In this document: positions 1 through 5,601 of the stretch, piece after piece
How positions within the stretch are numbered: the first letter of the stretch is position 1
How the letters are laid out: every line of letters begins with the position of its first letter
Assembly: GCA_003551265.1 (NCBI GenBank)
Contig: PUMG01000018.1
Location: 1-8,648 of the forward strand
From: Halovenus sp.
Lineage (GTDB): Archaea > Halobacteriota > Halobacteria > Halobacteriales > Haloarculaceae
Direction of reading: 5' to 3'
Length of the DNA stretch: 8,648 nt
Notes under the pieces: generated by a model
Seen by the model: only the letters and a program-made list of their open reading frames with translations
The model's database searches: none
Told to the model about the DNA's origin: nothing
Program-made: the position numbers and the translations under genes

Positions 1-141
1 GTTTACTGCAAAGCGGAGTTCTTTGTTCTGACGTTCTGTTTTTCCGTTATATCCTGGACAATAATAAGGGCTCGGAAAGTGCTCAATTTGGAAGCCTTCC
101 AGAAATGAAGCAAACTCTTCTGTAGGCTCTCGGAAACAAAG
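1..141 (-). pseudogene. C-terminal fragment of a DDE (rve-type) integrase/transposase, cut at the window edge
   Basis: Reading the minus strand from about 141 down to 1 gives an open frame with the residues PTEEFASFLEGF, then IEHFPSPYYCPGYNG, then KTERQNKEL. The pattern P-YY-P-x-NGK-xER is the signature around the catalytic glutamate of retroviral-type integrase cores (DD35E), as in IS3/IS481-like transposases. The E of KTER is the likely third catalytic residue. Both aspartates are missing because the frame is closed upstream by a stop at 142-144, so this is only the distal part of the gene. It continues out of the window on the left. The nearby transposase gene probably marks the event that broke it, although no matching 5' half is present on the far side at 2040. 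The family call is firm; the exact IS family cannot be named. Confidence 0.7.
123..137. repeat. Left arm of a possible 15-bp imperfect inverted repeat around the transposase
   Basis: TAGGCTCTCGGAAAC at 123-137 matches the reverse complement of 2024-2038 at 13 of 15 bases, including a perfect 10-base core TCTCGGAAAC. This would make an element of about 1.9 kb. Against it, the left arm overlaps residues that read well as part of the integrase fragment, and I see no target duplication next to the arms. It may be chance or a subterminal motif. Confidence 0.3.
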
Positions 142-144
142 TTA

Positions 145-320
145 TAATAAGTAAATAAATGGGAAAAGGAGATTTAGCTTTGCTGCTTTTTGTTCTTCGA
201 TAGCTTCATATGGTAATAATAAGAGAAGAGAGTACTTTGGCTGGGAAAAAAGGCAATAAGAAACTATACCTGTAATATTGTTTTTAAAAACAGGCTTCAG
301 AACTTGGCTTGAGATTTAGT
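145..320. other. Non-coding stretch downstream of the transposase gene
   Basis: This AT-rich segment lies between the broken integrase and the stop codon of the transposase. I see no gene. It contains a 12-base perfect palindrome, GTTTTTAAAAAC (about 279-290), flanked by CCTGT and ACAGG, which could form a weak hairpin after the minus-strand transposase gene. It lacks a clean T-run in the right place, so I do not call it a terminator. Confidence 0.4.
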
Positions 321-1796
321 TTAGGCAGCGTCTTCTATTAACCCAAGTCGGATAAAGAGCTCTTTTCTTCCCGCCTTAACCTGTGCGTCGAGGTGTTGGT
401 TAATAGCTGAAAGGGTAGAGAACCAGAACCAGCGTTTTTTTGCCCGTAGCCGTAAGTTTTCAATATCATAATCAACCAGGGAACGTTTGAGGGTTCGCTC
501 AACGGAAGTGCGTCTGGCATAAGTCTTTTTCCACGCTTTGGAGCCGTGGGGTGTTTTTGTAAACAGGCGAAAATCATCATCTGGTTTGGTGTAGACTACA
601 CGGCCATAAGAAGAAGGCGAGCACTCGTTACTATGCTCACATTGTTTAAGATCCTTGTGTTGAGGGCAACGCCATTTAATGCGCTGCCGCTTTTTATCCA
701 GCCCGTTGAAGAGCATTTCCCGTTCAGCCATACAGAGGGGTTGGCCTTGATCGTTGATATTGAAGGCGGAAAACTTTGGTTTCTGTCCCCTGCGGTTATT
801 TAAGTCAATGAATGGCTCAATCTCATGTATATTTAAAAGCCTGTAGATGGCATAGGCATCATGTGCGGAATCCAGAAGTAAGCTGGAGAAAGATAAATCC
901 GGGTATAGCTGACGCAGCTGAGCATAGGCGGTCACAAAAGTGCAGCTGTCATGAGAGGAAGCCTGCGTCAGATGTACAAGCAGGGGCAGGTCATTAAAAC
1001 TGTCCGCTGCGTTAAAGTAGTACAGGGTGTGCCCGTAGAACCAGAGTCTATGATAGCTGTCCCAACCCCAATTGGCAGTGGGATCGGTGTAAAGCCTGGG
1101 GCAGTAACAATGATAAACTCCCTGTTCTCTGCAAGAACAGACTTTCTTGCCACGGTGGTCGGCCCCTGTCTCAAGAGGAGCGCCGTCACCTGCGAATACG
1201 AGCTTTTGAGGATTGCCACAAAGCTCCAACTCAAGAGAAGGTTTTACGGCACACTCTGCTAATATCCTTTGCAGCAAGCTTTCCGGTCCCTCGAAAGAGT
1301 GTCCTTCCAGCACCTGGTCAACGAGCTGGGCAACGCGATCTTTATCTTTTTCCGGCAGTTTTTCACCGTTCTTTGGCTTTTTAGCTTTTTTCCTGAGAGG
1401 TTCACGCAGCACTTTAGCGGGTTCTTCTTCCAGCCAAAACCTGTTCATAAAATCATAAAATGTGCCCACTCCGGGAATTGCATCGGGTTCAAAACCACAG
1501 ATGACAGCCAGGACGGGATGGGATTTCAACTTTTTTACAAAAGACGTAATTCCTTCTTTGCAATGAGACATGACAACAAGTGCGCGGAAAATCTCGGGTT
1601 GGTTAATAGCTGGTCTACCTGTAGATGAGTAATGACCCATGGCCAAAGGAAGCAGCTTGTCCAAATTGAGGATAAAAATTTTTTCCATGATTTCAGCATA
1701 AAACCGAATTTGCATTTCGTGCTCAGGCAATAAAGCTAGTAACTCTTGCACTACCCAGTCCTGAAACAAATGATGTGGTCTCCAAAAACCAAGCAA
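321..1796 (-). CDS. DDE transposase, IS4/IS1182-like
   Basis: This is a full-length 491-residue transposase that would cut and join the ends of its insertion sequence. The N-terminal part has the GRPAINQPEIFRALVV stretch (residues 60-75), resembling the DUF772-type N-terminal domain of IS1182-like enzymes. The catalytic triad candidates are D204 in AGDGAPL, D309 in LLLDSAHD, and E433 in RRTSVERTLKR, the Y/R-x-x-ER block typical of IS4-superfamily enzymes. Two cysteine clusters, around C220-C232 and C377-C392, may bind zinc. The TTG start at 1794-1796 is chosen because a GGGAGG ribosome site (plus-strand 1804-1809) lies seven bases upstream. No frameshift or internal stop is visible, so the enzyme may be active. 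I am sure it is a DDE transposase and less sure of the IS family. Confidence 0.88.
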   Translation of the reverse strand: MLGFWRPHHLFQDWVVQELLALLPEHEMQIRFYAEIMEKIFILNLDKLLPLAMGHYSSTGRPAINQPEIFRALVVMSHCKEGITSFVKKLKSHPVLAVICGFEPDAIPGVGTFYDFMNRFWLEEEPAKVLREPLRKKAKKPKNGEKLPEKDKDRVAQLVDQVLEGHSFEGPESLLQRILAECAVKPSLELELCGNPQKLVFAGDGAPLETGADHRGKKVCSCREQGVYHCYCPRLYTDPTANWGWDSYHRLWFYGHTLYYFNAADSFNDLPLLVHLTQASSHDSCTFVTAYAQLRQLYPDLSFSSLLLDSAHDAYAIYRLLNIHEIEPFIDLNNRRGQKPKFSAFNINDQGQPLCMAEREMLFNGLDKKRQRIKWRCPQHKDLKQCEHSNECSPSSYGRVVYTKPDDDFRLFTKTPHGSKAWKKTYARRTSVERTLKRSLVDYDIENLRLRAKKRWFWFSTLSAINQHLDAQVKAGRKELFIRLGLIEDAA

Positions 1797-2062
1797 GAAA
1801 ACGCCTCCCTTCGAATTAGAAACTGGTAAATAATGTCTCTAATTTGATTTTGGGGCGCTTTCCGAAAAGTCAAGTCCCGAATATTGGCTAAATGTGCTTA
1901 TTATCTTGAATAACTTACAATAGGACCTTAATTATCTTATTATCGCCGTTTGAGACTATTTGGGAATCTGGAGGAAATTGAAAAGCCTCCAGGCTAAAAA
2001 GTAGCATGGAGACTTGCTTTTGAGTTTCCGAGAACTTAAAAAGTCAAAAAAGGAGGGGAGCT
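1797..2062. other. Intergenic region between transposase and Spo0E-like gene, with a 7-bp hairpin
   Basis: There is no gene here. It must hold the leader of the minus-strand transposase and, going right, the leader of the Spo0E-like gene. A hairpin with a perfect 7-bp stem, CTGGAGG at 1968-1974 and CCTCCAG at 1986-1992 around an 11-base loop, is the only clear structure. It is not followed by a T-run, so it is not a standard terminator. It may affect the leader of the downstream gene. Confidence 0.45.
2024..2038. repeat. Right arm of the possible inverted repeat around the transposase
   Basis: GTTTCCGAGAACTTA is the inverted partner of 123-137 with two mismatches. It lies immediately upstream of the ribosome site of the Spo0E-like gene. 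If it is the true element end, that gene's promoter was either displaced or is supplied from inside the element. Confidence 0.3.
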
Positions 2063-2194
2063 GTGGAAATTGAACGCTTAAGAGAAGAGATGGTGGAGTT
2101 GGCAATGGAAAAGGGCTGTTTAAATAGCATTGTTTTAGAAAAAAGTCAAAAGTTAGACAAGTTGATGATCAATAGAATTGAAACAAAAAACTGA
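2063..2194 (+). CDS. Spo0E-like sporulation regulatory phosphatase (aspartyl-phosphate phosphatase)
   Basis: This 43-residue protein carries the family signature S-Q-x-L-D in LEKSQKLDKLMI (residues 25-36), preceded by an N-terminal helix MEIERLREEMVELA. Spo0E-family proteins are two-helix peptides that strip phosphate from the response regulator Spo0A and so hold back sporulation. The aspartate in the SQ..LD motif is the conserved residue needed for that activity. The length is at the short end of the family, which runs roughly 45-85 residues. The start is a GTG at 2063-2065, four bases after a very strong AGGAGGGG site (2051-2058). The gene sits beside an insertion sequence and a decayed mobile region, so it may have travelled with the element. 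The motif makes the family call secure; the in vivo partner is inferred. Confidence 0.85.
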   Translation: MEIERLREEMVELAMEKGCLNSIVLEKSQKLDKLMINRIETKN

Positions 2195-2222
2195 GGTCCG
2201 CCTTTCAATGGCGGTCTCTTGC
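2195..2222. terminator. Weak hairpin after the Spo0E-like gene
   Basis: CCGCC (2198-2202) can pair with GGCGG (2208-2212) across a loop of about five bases soon after the stop codon. There is no T-run, so termination would be weak or absent. Its position suggests a stability or terminator element, but the call is tentative. Confidence 0.25.
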
Positions 2223-2243
2223 TGAATAACCAAAAAGTACTAG

Positions 2244-2519
2244 GAGGAGCTGTCTTCAGAAGAGAAGATCTACAGTATTCTTTCCGCTCGAGGCTTTTTC
2301 TTAGAGCGGGACAGGAGAGGTATAAGTTTAAGTGATAACTCAGCAAGGGGAGATGATATTTTTTTAAAGGACATTCTAAAGCAAGCCGGGATAGGAGAAA
2401 TCTCGCAAGGAATACTCCAAATAAACGACAAGTGGCGGGAAAGAGAAATTCAAAAGTTTTCTATTCACCGGCGATGCGGAAAGGGAAGCGGAACAAGAAA
2501 TGATTGCATCTGGTTTTGA
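2244..2519 (+). pseudogene. Unrecognised small reading frame, start codon missing, fused at its end to another frame
   Basis: After a TAG at 2241-2243 the frame stays open to the TGA at 2517-2519. It reads as a sensible small soluble protein: SSEEKIYSILSARGFF, then LERDRRGISLSD, then LKDILKQAGIGEISQG and LQINDKWRERE. I do not recognise the family. A strong AGGAGGA site at 2242-2248 points to a start near 2255, but there is no ATG, GTG or TTG at a workable distance, so the start seems lost. From about 2450 the frame turns into poor sequence, while another frame becomes clearly metallo-beta-lactamase-like. The authentic part therefore probably ends near the KWRERE segment. It is most likely a small hypothetical gene joined by deletion to the next pseudogene. 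Confidence 0.4.
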
Positions 2520-2718
2520 GCTAACATCCACTATTGACCATCATAGGAGCCCCCTACCGTTTCTTGATGCTGTGAGTCCAGAAGTAGATATTATTATGTG
2601 CAGTATAGACAATCGGTTTGGACACCCGCATAGCCAGACTATAGAGGCGTTGGAGTCTCAGGAGATTGACATTTATTGTACTGCCTGGCGCACTATTGAC
2701 AGGCATATTTTTCTGTGA
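2425..2718 (+). pseudogene. Remnant of a ComEC/Rec2-type metallo-beta-lactamase-fold protein
   Basis: The frame reads FLFTGDAEREAEQEMIASGF, then STIDHHRSPLPFLDAVSPEV, then DNRFGHPHSQTIEALES. This is the C-terminal half of the ComEC/Rec2 metallo-beta-lactamase domain: the TGD motif followed by the HHGS region and the DNRYGHPH block. The usual L-KVGHHGS-x-x-S segment is shortened to DHHRSPLP, so metal-binding sequence has been lost. The N-terminal half of the domain and its HxHxDH motif are absent, because a stop at 2422-2424 closes the frame. The ancestral enzyme would have been a DNA-uptake-associated or free-standing hydrolase, but this copy cannot be active. Its 3' end now carries the -35 and spacer of the promoter for the next operon. 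Confidence 0.75.
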
Positions 2719-2724
2719 TAAAAT
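2696..2724 (+). promoter_or_regulatory. SigA-type promoter of the XRE repressor operon
   Basis: TTGACA (2696-2701) and TAAAAT (2719-2724) are separated by exactly 17 bases, so this is a consensus -35 and a one-mismatch -10. It lies about 60 bases before the XRE gene start and overlaps the end of the metallo-beta-lactamase pseudogene. A repressor of this type would be expected to control its own promoter. I do not see a clean operator palindrome. Confidence 0.75.
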
Positions 2725-2782
2725 TACGCTATAAGGTGAAAAGTGCGAATCGATGTAGTTTTTATGAATGGAGGTGTGGAAA

Positions 2783-3160
2783 GTGAAAGAAAAGTATATT
2801 AGATTCGGAGATTATATTAAGAAAAAGAGACAGGAACATCCAGATGAACTTACATTAAAAGAGGTTTCAAAGATGCTTGGGATATCTCTTTCATTTCTAA
2901 GCGATATTGAGAATAACAGGAGAAAACCTTTTGACAAAGATAAAATAGAGTTGTTTGCAGAAAAGATGGGTATAGACTCGGATGAAAAAGCAAAAATGTA
3001 TGATCTCGCAGCTAGAGATCGGGGTGAGGTGCCATCAGACATTGAAGAGATTATGATGTATGAAGAAATAGGGGATATGGCTCGAGTGGCATTAAGAAGA
3101 TCTAAAGAAGGGAAAATAAGTAAAGAAGATTGGGAAAAATTTCTTAGAAAAAAGAGGTGA
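2783..3160 (+). CDS. XRE-family transcriptional repressor, ImmR-like
   Basis: This is a 125-residue protein with an N-terminal helix-turn-helix of the Cro/CI (XRE) type. The motif is LTLKEVSKMLGISLSFLSDI followed by ENNRRKPF, where the second helix binds DNA. The rest is a short acidic, helical tail. The GTG at 2783-2785 is preferred over the in-frame ATG at 2768. GGAGGTG at 2770-2776 is well placed for the GTG, whereas no ribosome site precedes the ATG. The gene is followed without a gap by an ImmA/IrrE-type protease. In ICEBs1 and related elements this pair works as repressor and repressor-cleaving protease, holding excision genes off until DNA damage or a cell-density signal. The domain is certain; the ImmR-like role is inferred from the neighbour. 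The base composition is clearly more AT-rich than the ParB region downstream. Confidence 0.87.
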   Translation: MKEKYIRFGDYIKKKRQEHPDELTLKEVSKMLGISLSFLSDIENNRRKPFDKDKIELFAEKMGIDSDEKAKMYDLAARDRGEVPSDIEEIMMYEEIGDMARVALRRSKEGKISKEDWEKFLRKKR

Positions 3161-3162
3161 TT

Positions 3163-3933
3163 ATGATTACTGAATTTGTGTGGAAAAAATGGGATAAGAA
3201 CAATGTGCCAGTTATTAAGGACGTAGATATTGAAGATTTAGCGGAAAAGCTTCTTGAGGATTATAAACCAATTTTATTGAAGGAGCCGACCAGAATAAAA
3301 TTTGAGCACTTTTTAGAATCTTACCTTGGTGCTAATCTAGATTATCAAAATATCTATTCCAGTGAAAAGGAAGATCCCATTCTTGGATTAACATCCTTCA
3401 ACAACATAAGACTTAAGGTTGTTGACAAAGAGAGCCATAGCATTAAAACAATTGACGTTGAGAAGAATACTATTGTATTAGACCTTTATGTGACTGAGGA
3501 GGGAAGAGAGGGGCTAGAGTTATTTACTGGTCTACATGAAGCGGGGCACTATTTGTTACACCCCAGGGTTTTTGCTGTTCCTGAAGGGCAGCGGCCTTTG
3601 TTTGAAAAACTTGATCCAATAATGATTTGTAAGCGGTCTGAAGTTGGGCACTATGGTCGGAGGCAGGGCCCTAAGACAAGGGCTGAATGGTTAGAGCACC
3701 AAGCTAATTATTTTGCATCGGCAATAGCTATGCCAAGAGCAACATTCAAGCCATTAGTGCGAGATACTCTAAAATCTTACGGTATCACTGAGGGGTATGT
3801 TTTAAAAGGTCAAGAAGATTTCTTGGTACAAGTTATTGTGAAGGCTTATGGAGTATCTAAGGCGGCCGCATGTGTTAGACTTGAAAAATTAGATTTTTTT
3901 AAAGAAAAAGGATGCTCCCCCACGCTCTTTTAA
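3163..3933 (+). CDS. ImmA/IrrE-family metalloprotease (repressor-inactivating)
   Basis: This 256-residue protein carries the zinc-protease motif HEAGH (residues 125-129, within LHEAGHYLLHP). It also has the second conserved block EHQANYFASAIAMP (from residue 178), whose glutamate is the expected third zinc ligand. This combination defines the ImmA/IrrE (DUF955, M78) family. Such proteases cleave the partner XRE repressor and so release the mobile element's genes. The ATG at 3163 is chosen because GAGGTGAT (3154-3161) lies directly in front of it. A GTG at 3157 in the same frame overlaps the stop codon of the repressor gene and is the alternative start. The close spacing means the two genes are co-transcribed and probably translationally coupled. 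The C-terminal 50 residues look like a second small helical domain. All key residues are present, so it should be functional. Confidence 0.9.
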   Translation: MITEFVWKKWDKNNVPVIKDVDIEDLAEKLLEDYKPILLKEPTRIKFEHFLESYLGANLDYQNIYSSEKEDPILGLTSFNNIRLKVVDKESHSIKTIDVEKNTIVLDLYVTEEGREGLELFTGLHEAGHYLLHPRVFAVPEGQRPLFEKLDPIMICKRSEVGHYGRRQGPKTRAEWLEHQANYFASAIAMPRATFKPLVRDTLKSYGITEGYVLKGQEDFLVQVIVKAYGVSKAAACVRLEKLDFFKEKGCSPTLF

Positions 3934-4054
3934 TAAAGAAAAAATTTTTACTATCGAGTTACGCAAAAAGGTCAAAAATGAGTAAAAATACTATGGATTA
4001 GGAGTAAGAAAGATATAAATTCTGATTTTGAAAGAAAGGAGGGACATAACAGAA

Positions 4055-4083
4055 TAGACAGAACAGATGTTCGTGTGTATAAT
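4055..4083 (+). promoter_or_regulatory. SigA-type promoter with a LexA (SOS) box between -35 and -10
   Basis: TAGACA (4055-4060) and TATAAT (4078-4083) are 17 bases apart. Within the spacer, 4060-4073 reads AGAACAGATGTTCG. This has the perfect GAAC-N4-GTTC core of the Firmicutes LexA/DinR box (CGAACRNRYGTTYG type), with one deviation from the symmetric ends. A repressor bound there would block polymerase directly, so the promoter should fire on DNA damage. It points at the recombinase remnant that follows. Confidence 0.72.
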
Positions 4084-4116
4084 ATATGAAGAGCTATTTT
4101 TCTAAAAGGAGGTTTT

Positions 4117-4225
4117 GAAATTCAAAAGAAATTAATGTTGTTCAAGCCGAGAGTACGGAAGTGATAGGATTGCTGAGGTAACAAACCGTCTAAGCTTAGA
4201 CACAGGATTTAAGAACAGCTCATAG
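4117..4225 (+). pseudogene. Probable N-terminal remnant of a large serine recombinase
   Basis: Two frames joined by a shift near 4178 read KEINVVQAESTEVIGLLR and then VTNRLSLDTGFKNS. This follows the start of many clostridial large serine recombinases, in which a short leader is followed by LRVAAYCRVSTD and a stretch ending in NS, where the serine of CRVS is catalytic. Here the AAYC is reduced to two residues, CRVSTD has become RLSLD, and a stop follows at 4223-4225, so nothing functional remains. The strong AAAAGGAGG site at 4104-4112 and the damage-responsive promoter just upstream are what one would expect in front of such a gene. No further recombinase domain follows. The identification rests on a short, eroded stretch and is tentative. 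Confidence 0.33.
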
Positions 4226-4277
4226 TCATATTTGAGGTCTTGTTTAGCAAATAGCTTAGTATTTTTGGAGGTGAGCC

Positions 4278-4445
4278 ATGCGAAAAAAGCTAAAGTGTCC
4301 TCTCTGTAAAAAAAGAGTTATTGATGCAGGACCGACAGTGAAATCAGAGGTACGTGTGGTTGAGCCGGATGAAAACTGGGAAGCCGACTATTATACAAAA
4401 TGTCGGTGTTGTAAAAACGAAATTGGTCTAAAGAAAACAATTTAA
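4278..4445 (+). CDS. Small zinc-ribbon-like protein
   Basis: This 55-residue protein has CPLC near the N-terminus (C7 and C10) and CRCC near the C-terminus (C42, C44, C45), separated by about 30 residues. Two CxxC-type knuckles at that spacing form a typical zinc ribbon. The start is firm: ATG at 4278 follows GGAGGTG (4267-4273) at a standard distance. Small zinc-ribbon peptides of this kind are common as accessory genes in phages and conjugative elements, usually with no known function. I cannot name a family. It ends 38 bases before the strong terminator and may be the last gene of the transcript that begins at the LexA-box promoter. Confidence 0.7.
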   Translation: MRKKLKCPLCKKRVIDAGPTVKSEVRVVEPDENWEADYYTKCRCCKNEIGLKKTI

Positions 4446-4483
4446 AACTAATCGTACAGAGCACGATGCGAATGCGACATACG

Positions 4484-4525
4484 AGCCTGACGAGTAGCTG
4501 AAAAGCTATTTGTCAGGCTTTTTTT
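4484..4525 (+). terminator. Rho-independent terminator
   Basis: AGCCTGAC (4484-4491) pairs perfectly with GTCAGGCT (4512-4519), and an inner helix TAGCT/AGCTA sits on a GAAA tetraloop. Seven T residues follow immediately at 4519-4525. This is a strong terminator for the zinc-ribbon transcript, or an attenuator in the leader of the next gene. Confidence 0.85.
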
Positions 4526-4537
4526 ATGCTACTTGCC

Positions 4538-4565
4538 AGGCTCTTTTCAACTCAGAAAGGAGCCT
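4538..4565 (+). promoter_or_regulatory. Hairpin that hides the ribosome binding site of the next gene
   Basis: AGGCTCTTTT (4538-4547) can pair with AAAGGAGCCT (4556-4565) over ten positions with a single G-U, leaving an 8-base loop. The 3' arm contains the AAAGGAG ribosome site for the ATG at 4570, so a folded leader should block translation. The 5' arm can instead pair with GAGCCTG at 4483-4489, the terminator's own 5' arm, giving an alternative fold. Confidence 0.55.
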
Positions 4566-4569
4566 AAAA

Positions 4570-4887
4570 ATGAAGATAGAGTATAAGTTCTTAACTGGGG
4601 AATTGTTGGAAGTTGAAGTGTCTGAAGAACTTGGCAAAGCATCTATGACTATAGATAGGGAGATTCATAACAATGACCGCCGTGAAACTCGCCGGCACAA
4701 CTCTATTGAAGCGTTGGAAGAGAAAGGGCAACAGTTTTTTGATGAAACCATAGACGTGCAAGTTCTTTTTGAACGAACTGAAACTTTGAAGACTTCTATC
4801 AGAAACCTTCTCCCGCAACAGAAAAACCTTCTAATGTTGGCGCAAGCCATTTCTGGAAGAGTCTTATTAAGGGAGGGTAACCATTGA
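4570..4887 (+). CDS. Sigma-like protein of mobile-element type, apparently lacking its C-terminal helix-turn-helix
   Basis: This 105-residue protein has the N-terminal stretch seen in short sigma-70-like proteins of clostridial mobile elements: IEYKFLTGELLEVEVSEELG, then IDREIHNNDRRETRRHNSIEAL. In those proteins this leads through a variable linker to LPxxQxxL and then to a region-4 helix-turn-helix of about 45 residues. Here LLPQQKNLL (residues 80-88) is present, but only LAQAISGRVLLREGNH follows, with no recognisable helix-turn-helix. The gene is either truncated or frameshifted near residue 90, or has taken on a non-sigma role. The ATG at 4570 is chosen because AAAGGAG lies six bases upstream. 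The stop overlaps the next gene's start. Family membership is from recognition of the N-terminal pattern and is moderately sure. Confidence 0.5.
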   Translation: MKIEYKFLTGELLEVEVSEELGKASMTIDREIHNNDRRETRRHNSIEALEEKGQQFFDETIDVQVLFERTETLKTSIRNLLPQQKNLLMLAQAISGRVLLREGNH

Positions 4888-5021
4888 GAAATCGAAAAGA
4901 GCAGCGGAAACTGGCGAAAGAGCAGAAACAAATGGACAGGAAAAATGCTTTTAACAAGCTTGATTTGACACCTTATAATGCAATTCGTGTGATGAAAGGG
5001 AAGAGTATCGTATTAAGATAA
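4884..5021 (+). CDS. 45-residue basic hypothetical protein, translationally coupled to the preceding gene
   Basis: The protein begins MRNRKEQRKLAKEQKQM, a highly charged helix, and continues NAFNKLDLTPYNAIRV and MKGKSIVLR. I do not recognise a named family, although short peptides with a charged helix followed by a LTPYNA-type segment are familiar beside sigma-like genes in clostridial mobile elements. The TTG start at 4884 overlaps the TGA stop of the preceding gene by two bases. It is supported by GGGAGGG at 4871-4877, six bases upstream. The overlap suggests that the two products are made together in a fixed ratio. The sequence is compact with no internal break. Function is unknown. Confidence 0.6.
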   Translation: MRNRKEQRKLAKEQKQMDRKNAFNKLDLTPYNAIRVMKGKSIVLR

Positions 5022-5057
5022 TAGCTACTGTAGTTTAAAAAAGAAGGTGCTGGAGCG

Positions 5058-5409
5058 ATGAGCAGTCTTATAGGAGTAGAAAGGAAAATTAAAAATGGCT
5101 TGAGTGATTTTTTATTCTGTTTATCAAAAAAGAGTCAGCGATGTACAGAGTTGTAGCAGAAGGATGAAAAAGCTACGGATTCCGGTGAGATGGTTGTTGA
5201 CGCCAGGGAATTGCACCAAGGATTAGTTGTGGGGAGAGACTTCACCAATTGGATAAAAGAACGCATTAGGAAGTACGAGTTTATTGAGCTATATGGTTTT
5301 CGCCAATTCTGGGGAAAACCTCTTGGGTGGTCGATTTAGAACAGAATACATCCTAAAACTTGATGTAGCTACAGAGATTGCTCAAGAGTTGCCTATCAGC
5401 ATGGATTAA
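5058..5409 (+). pseudogene. Broken AntA-type phage antirepressor
   Basis: From the ATG at 5058 the frame runs 32 codons to a TAG at 5154-5156. It then continues in the same frame with VVDARELHQGLVVGRDFTNW and IKERIRKYEFIE, the hallmark of AntA/AntB-type antirepressors (ARELHxxLxVGRDFTNWI). Near 5300 the frame shifts: the expected SGENLLGGR, followed by RTEYILKLDVATEIA, is read one frame over, ending at a TAA (5407-5409). The gene therefore carries one nonsense and one frameshift mutation and lacks its C-terminal domain. Intact members bind and neutralise a phage repressor or control lytic genes. The residue pattern leaves little doubt about the family. The N-terminal 32 codons do not resemble the family's usual start and may be foreign. 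Confidence 0.8.
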
Positions 5410-5601
5410 AGACCGACACATTCGGTGTGCAGGTGTTTGATAAATCAGCCGAGTTCTTGGTATAACGAAGCCGGTAGACAGGCCCTCAAGGATCTCTTTG
5501 TGGATCTCACATAGAACGAAGAAGCATAACTATAGTTTGACCATGCAAAATAAGCTTCCAGCAAGCCATGTCCGGAGAGTTTCGAAGAGAGGAGATCAGA
5601 T
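5410..5601. other. Gap after the broken antirepressor, with a short coding-like relic
   Basis: There is no intact gene. In one frame, 5450-5513 reads SSWYNEAGRQALKDLFVDLT before a stop. It looks protein-like and could be a scrap of the antirepressor C-terminal domain, but I cannot place it. The ribosome site of the following ParB-like gene (AGAGGAG, 5587-5594) lies at the right-hand end. I see no promoter or terminator. Confidence 0.35.

Larger units (their letters stand above)
3934..4277. other. Regulatory gap between the protease gene and the zinc-ribbon gene
   Basis: There is no intact gene in this stretch. It holds an orphan ribosome site AAAGGAGGG near 4034-4042 that has no start codon after it, the LexA-box promoter, a second ribosome site AAAAGGAGG, and the recombinase remnant. 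The ribosome sites without genes suggest that more than one coding region has been lost. Confidence 0.5.

Noticed and set aside
546..1628. Several plus-strand open frames of 60-120 codons across the transposase gene
   Set aside because: They lie opposite the intact minus-strand transposase, lack ribosome sites and show no recognisable protein motifs; they are shadows of its codon use.
1858..1865. A TCGGAAAG-type motif near 72 and its inverse near 1858 as the true ends of the insertion sequence
   Set aside because: The match outside the 8-base core is weaker (about 11 of 15) than the 123/2024 pair, and the left copy falls inside the integrase fragment.
2146..2346. Minus-strand frame of 66 codons over the Spo0E-like gene and the next gap
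   Set aside because: It has no ribosome site and no family resemblance, and it overlaps plus-strand sequence with clear family motifs.
2768..2782. ATG at 2768 as the start of the XRE repressor
   Set aside because: No ribosome site precedes it, while GGAGGTG lies inside the first codons at the right distance for the GTG at 2783.
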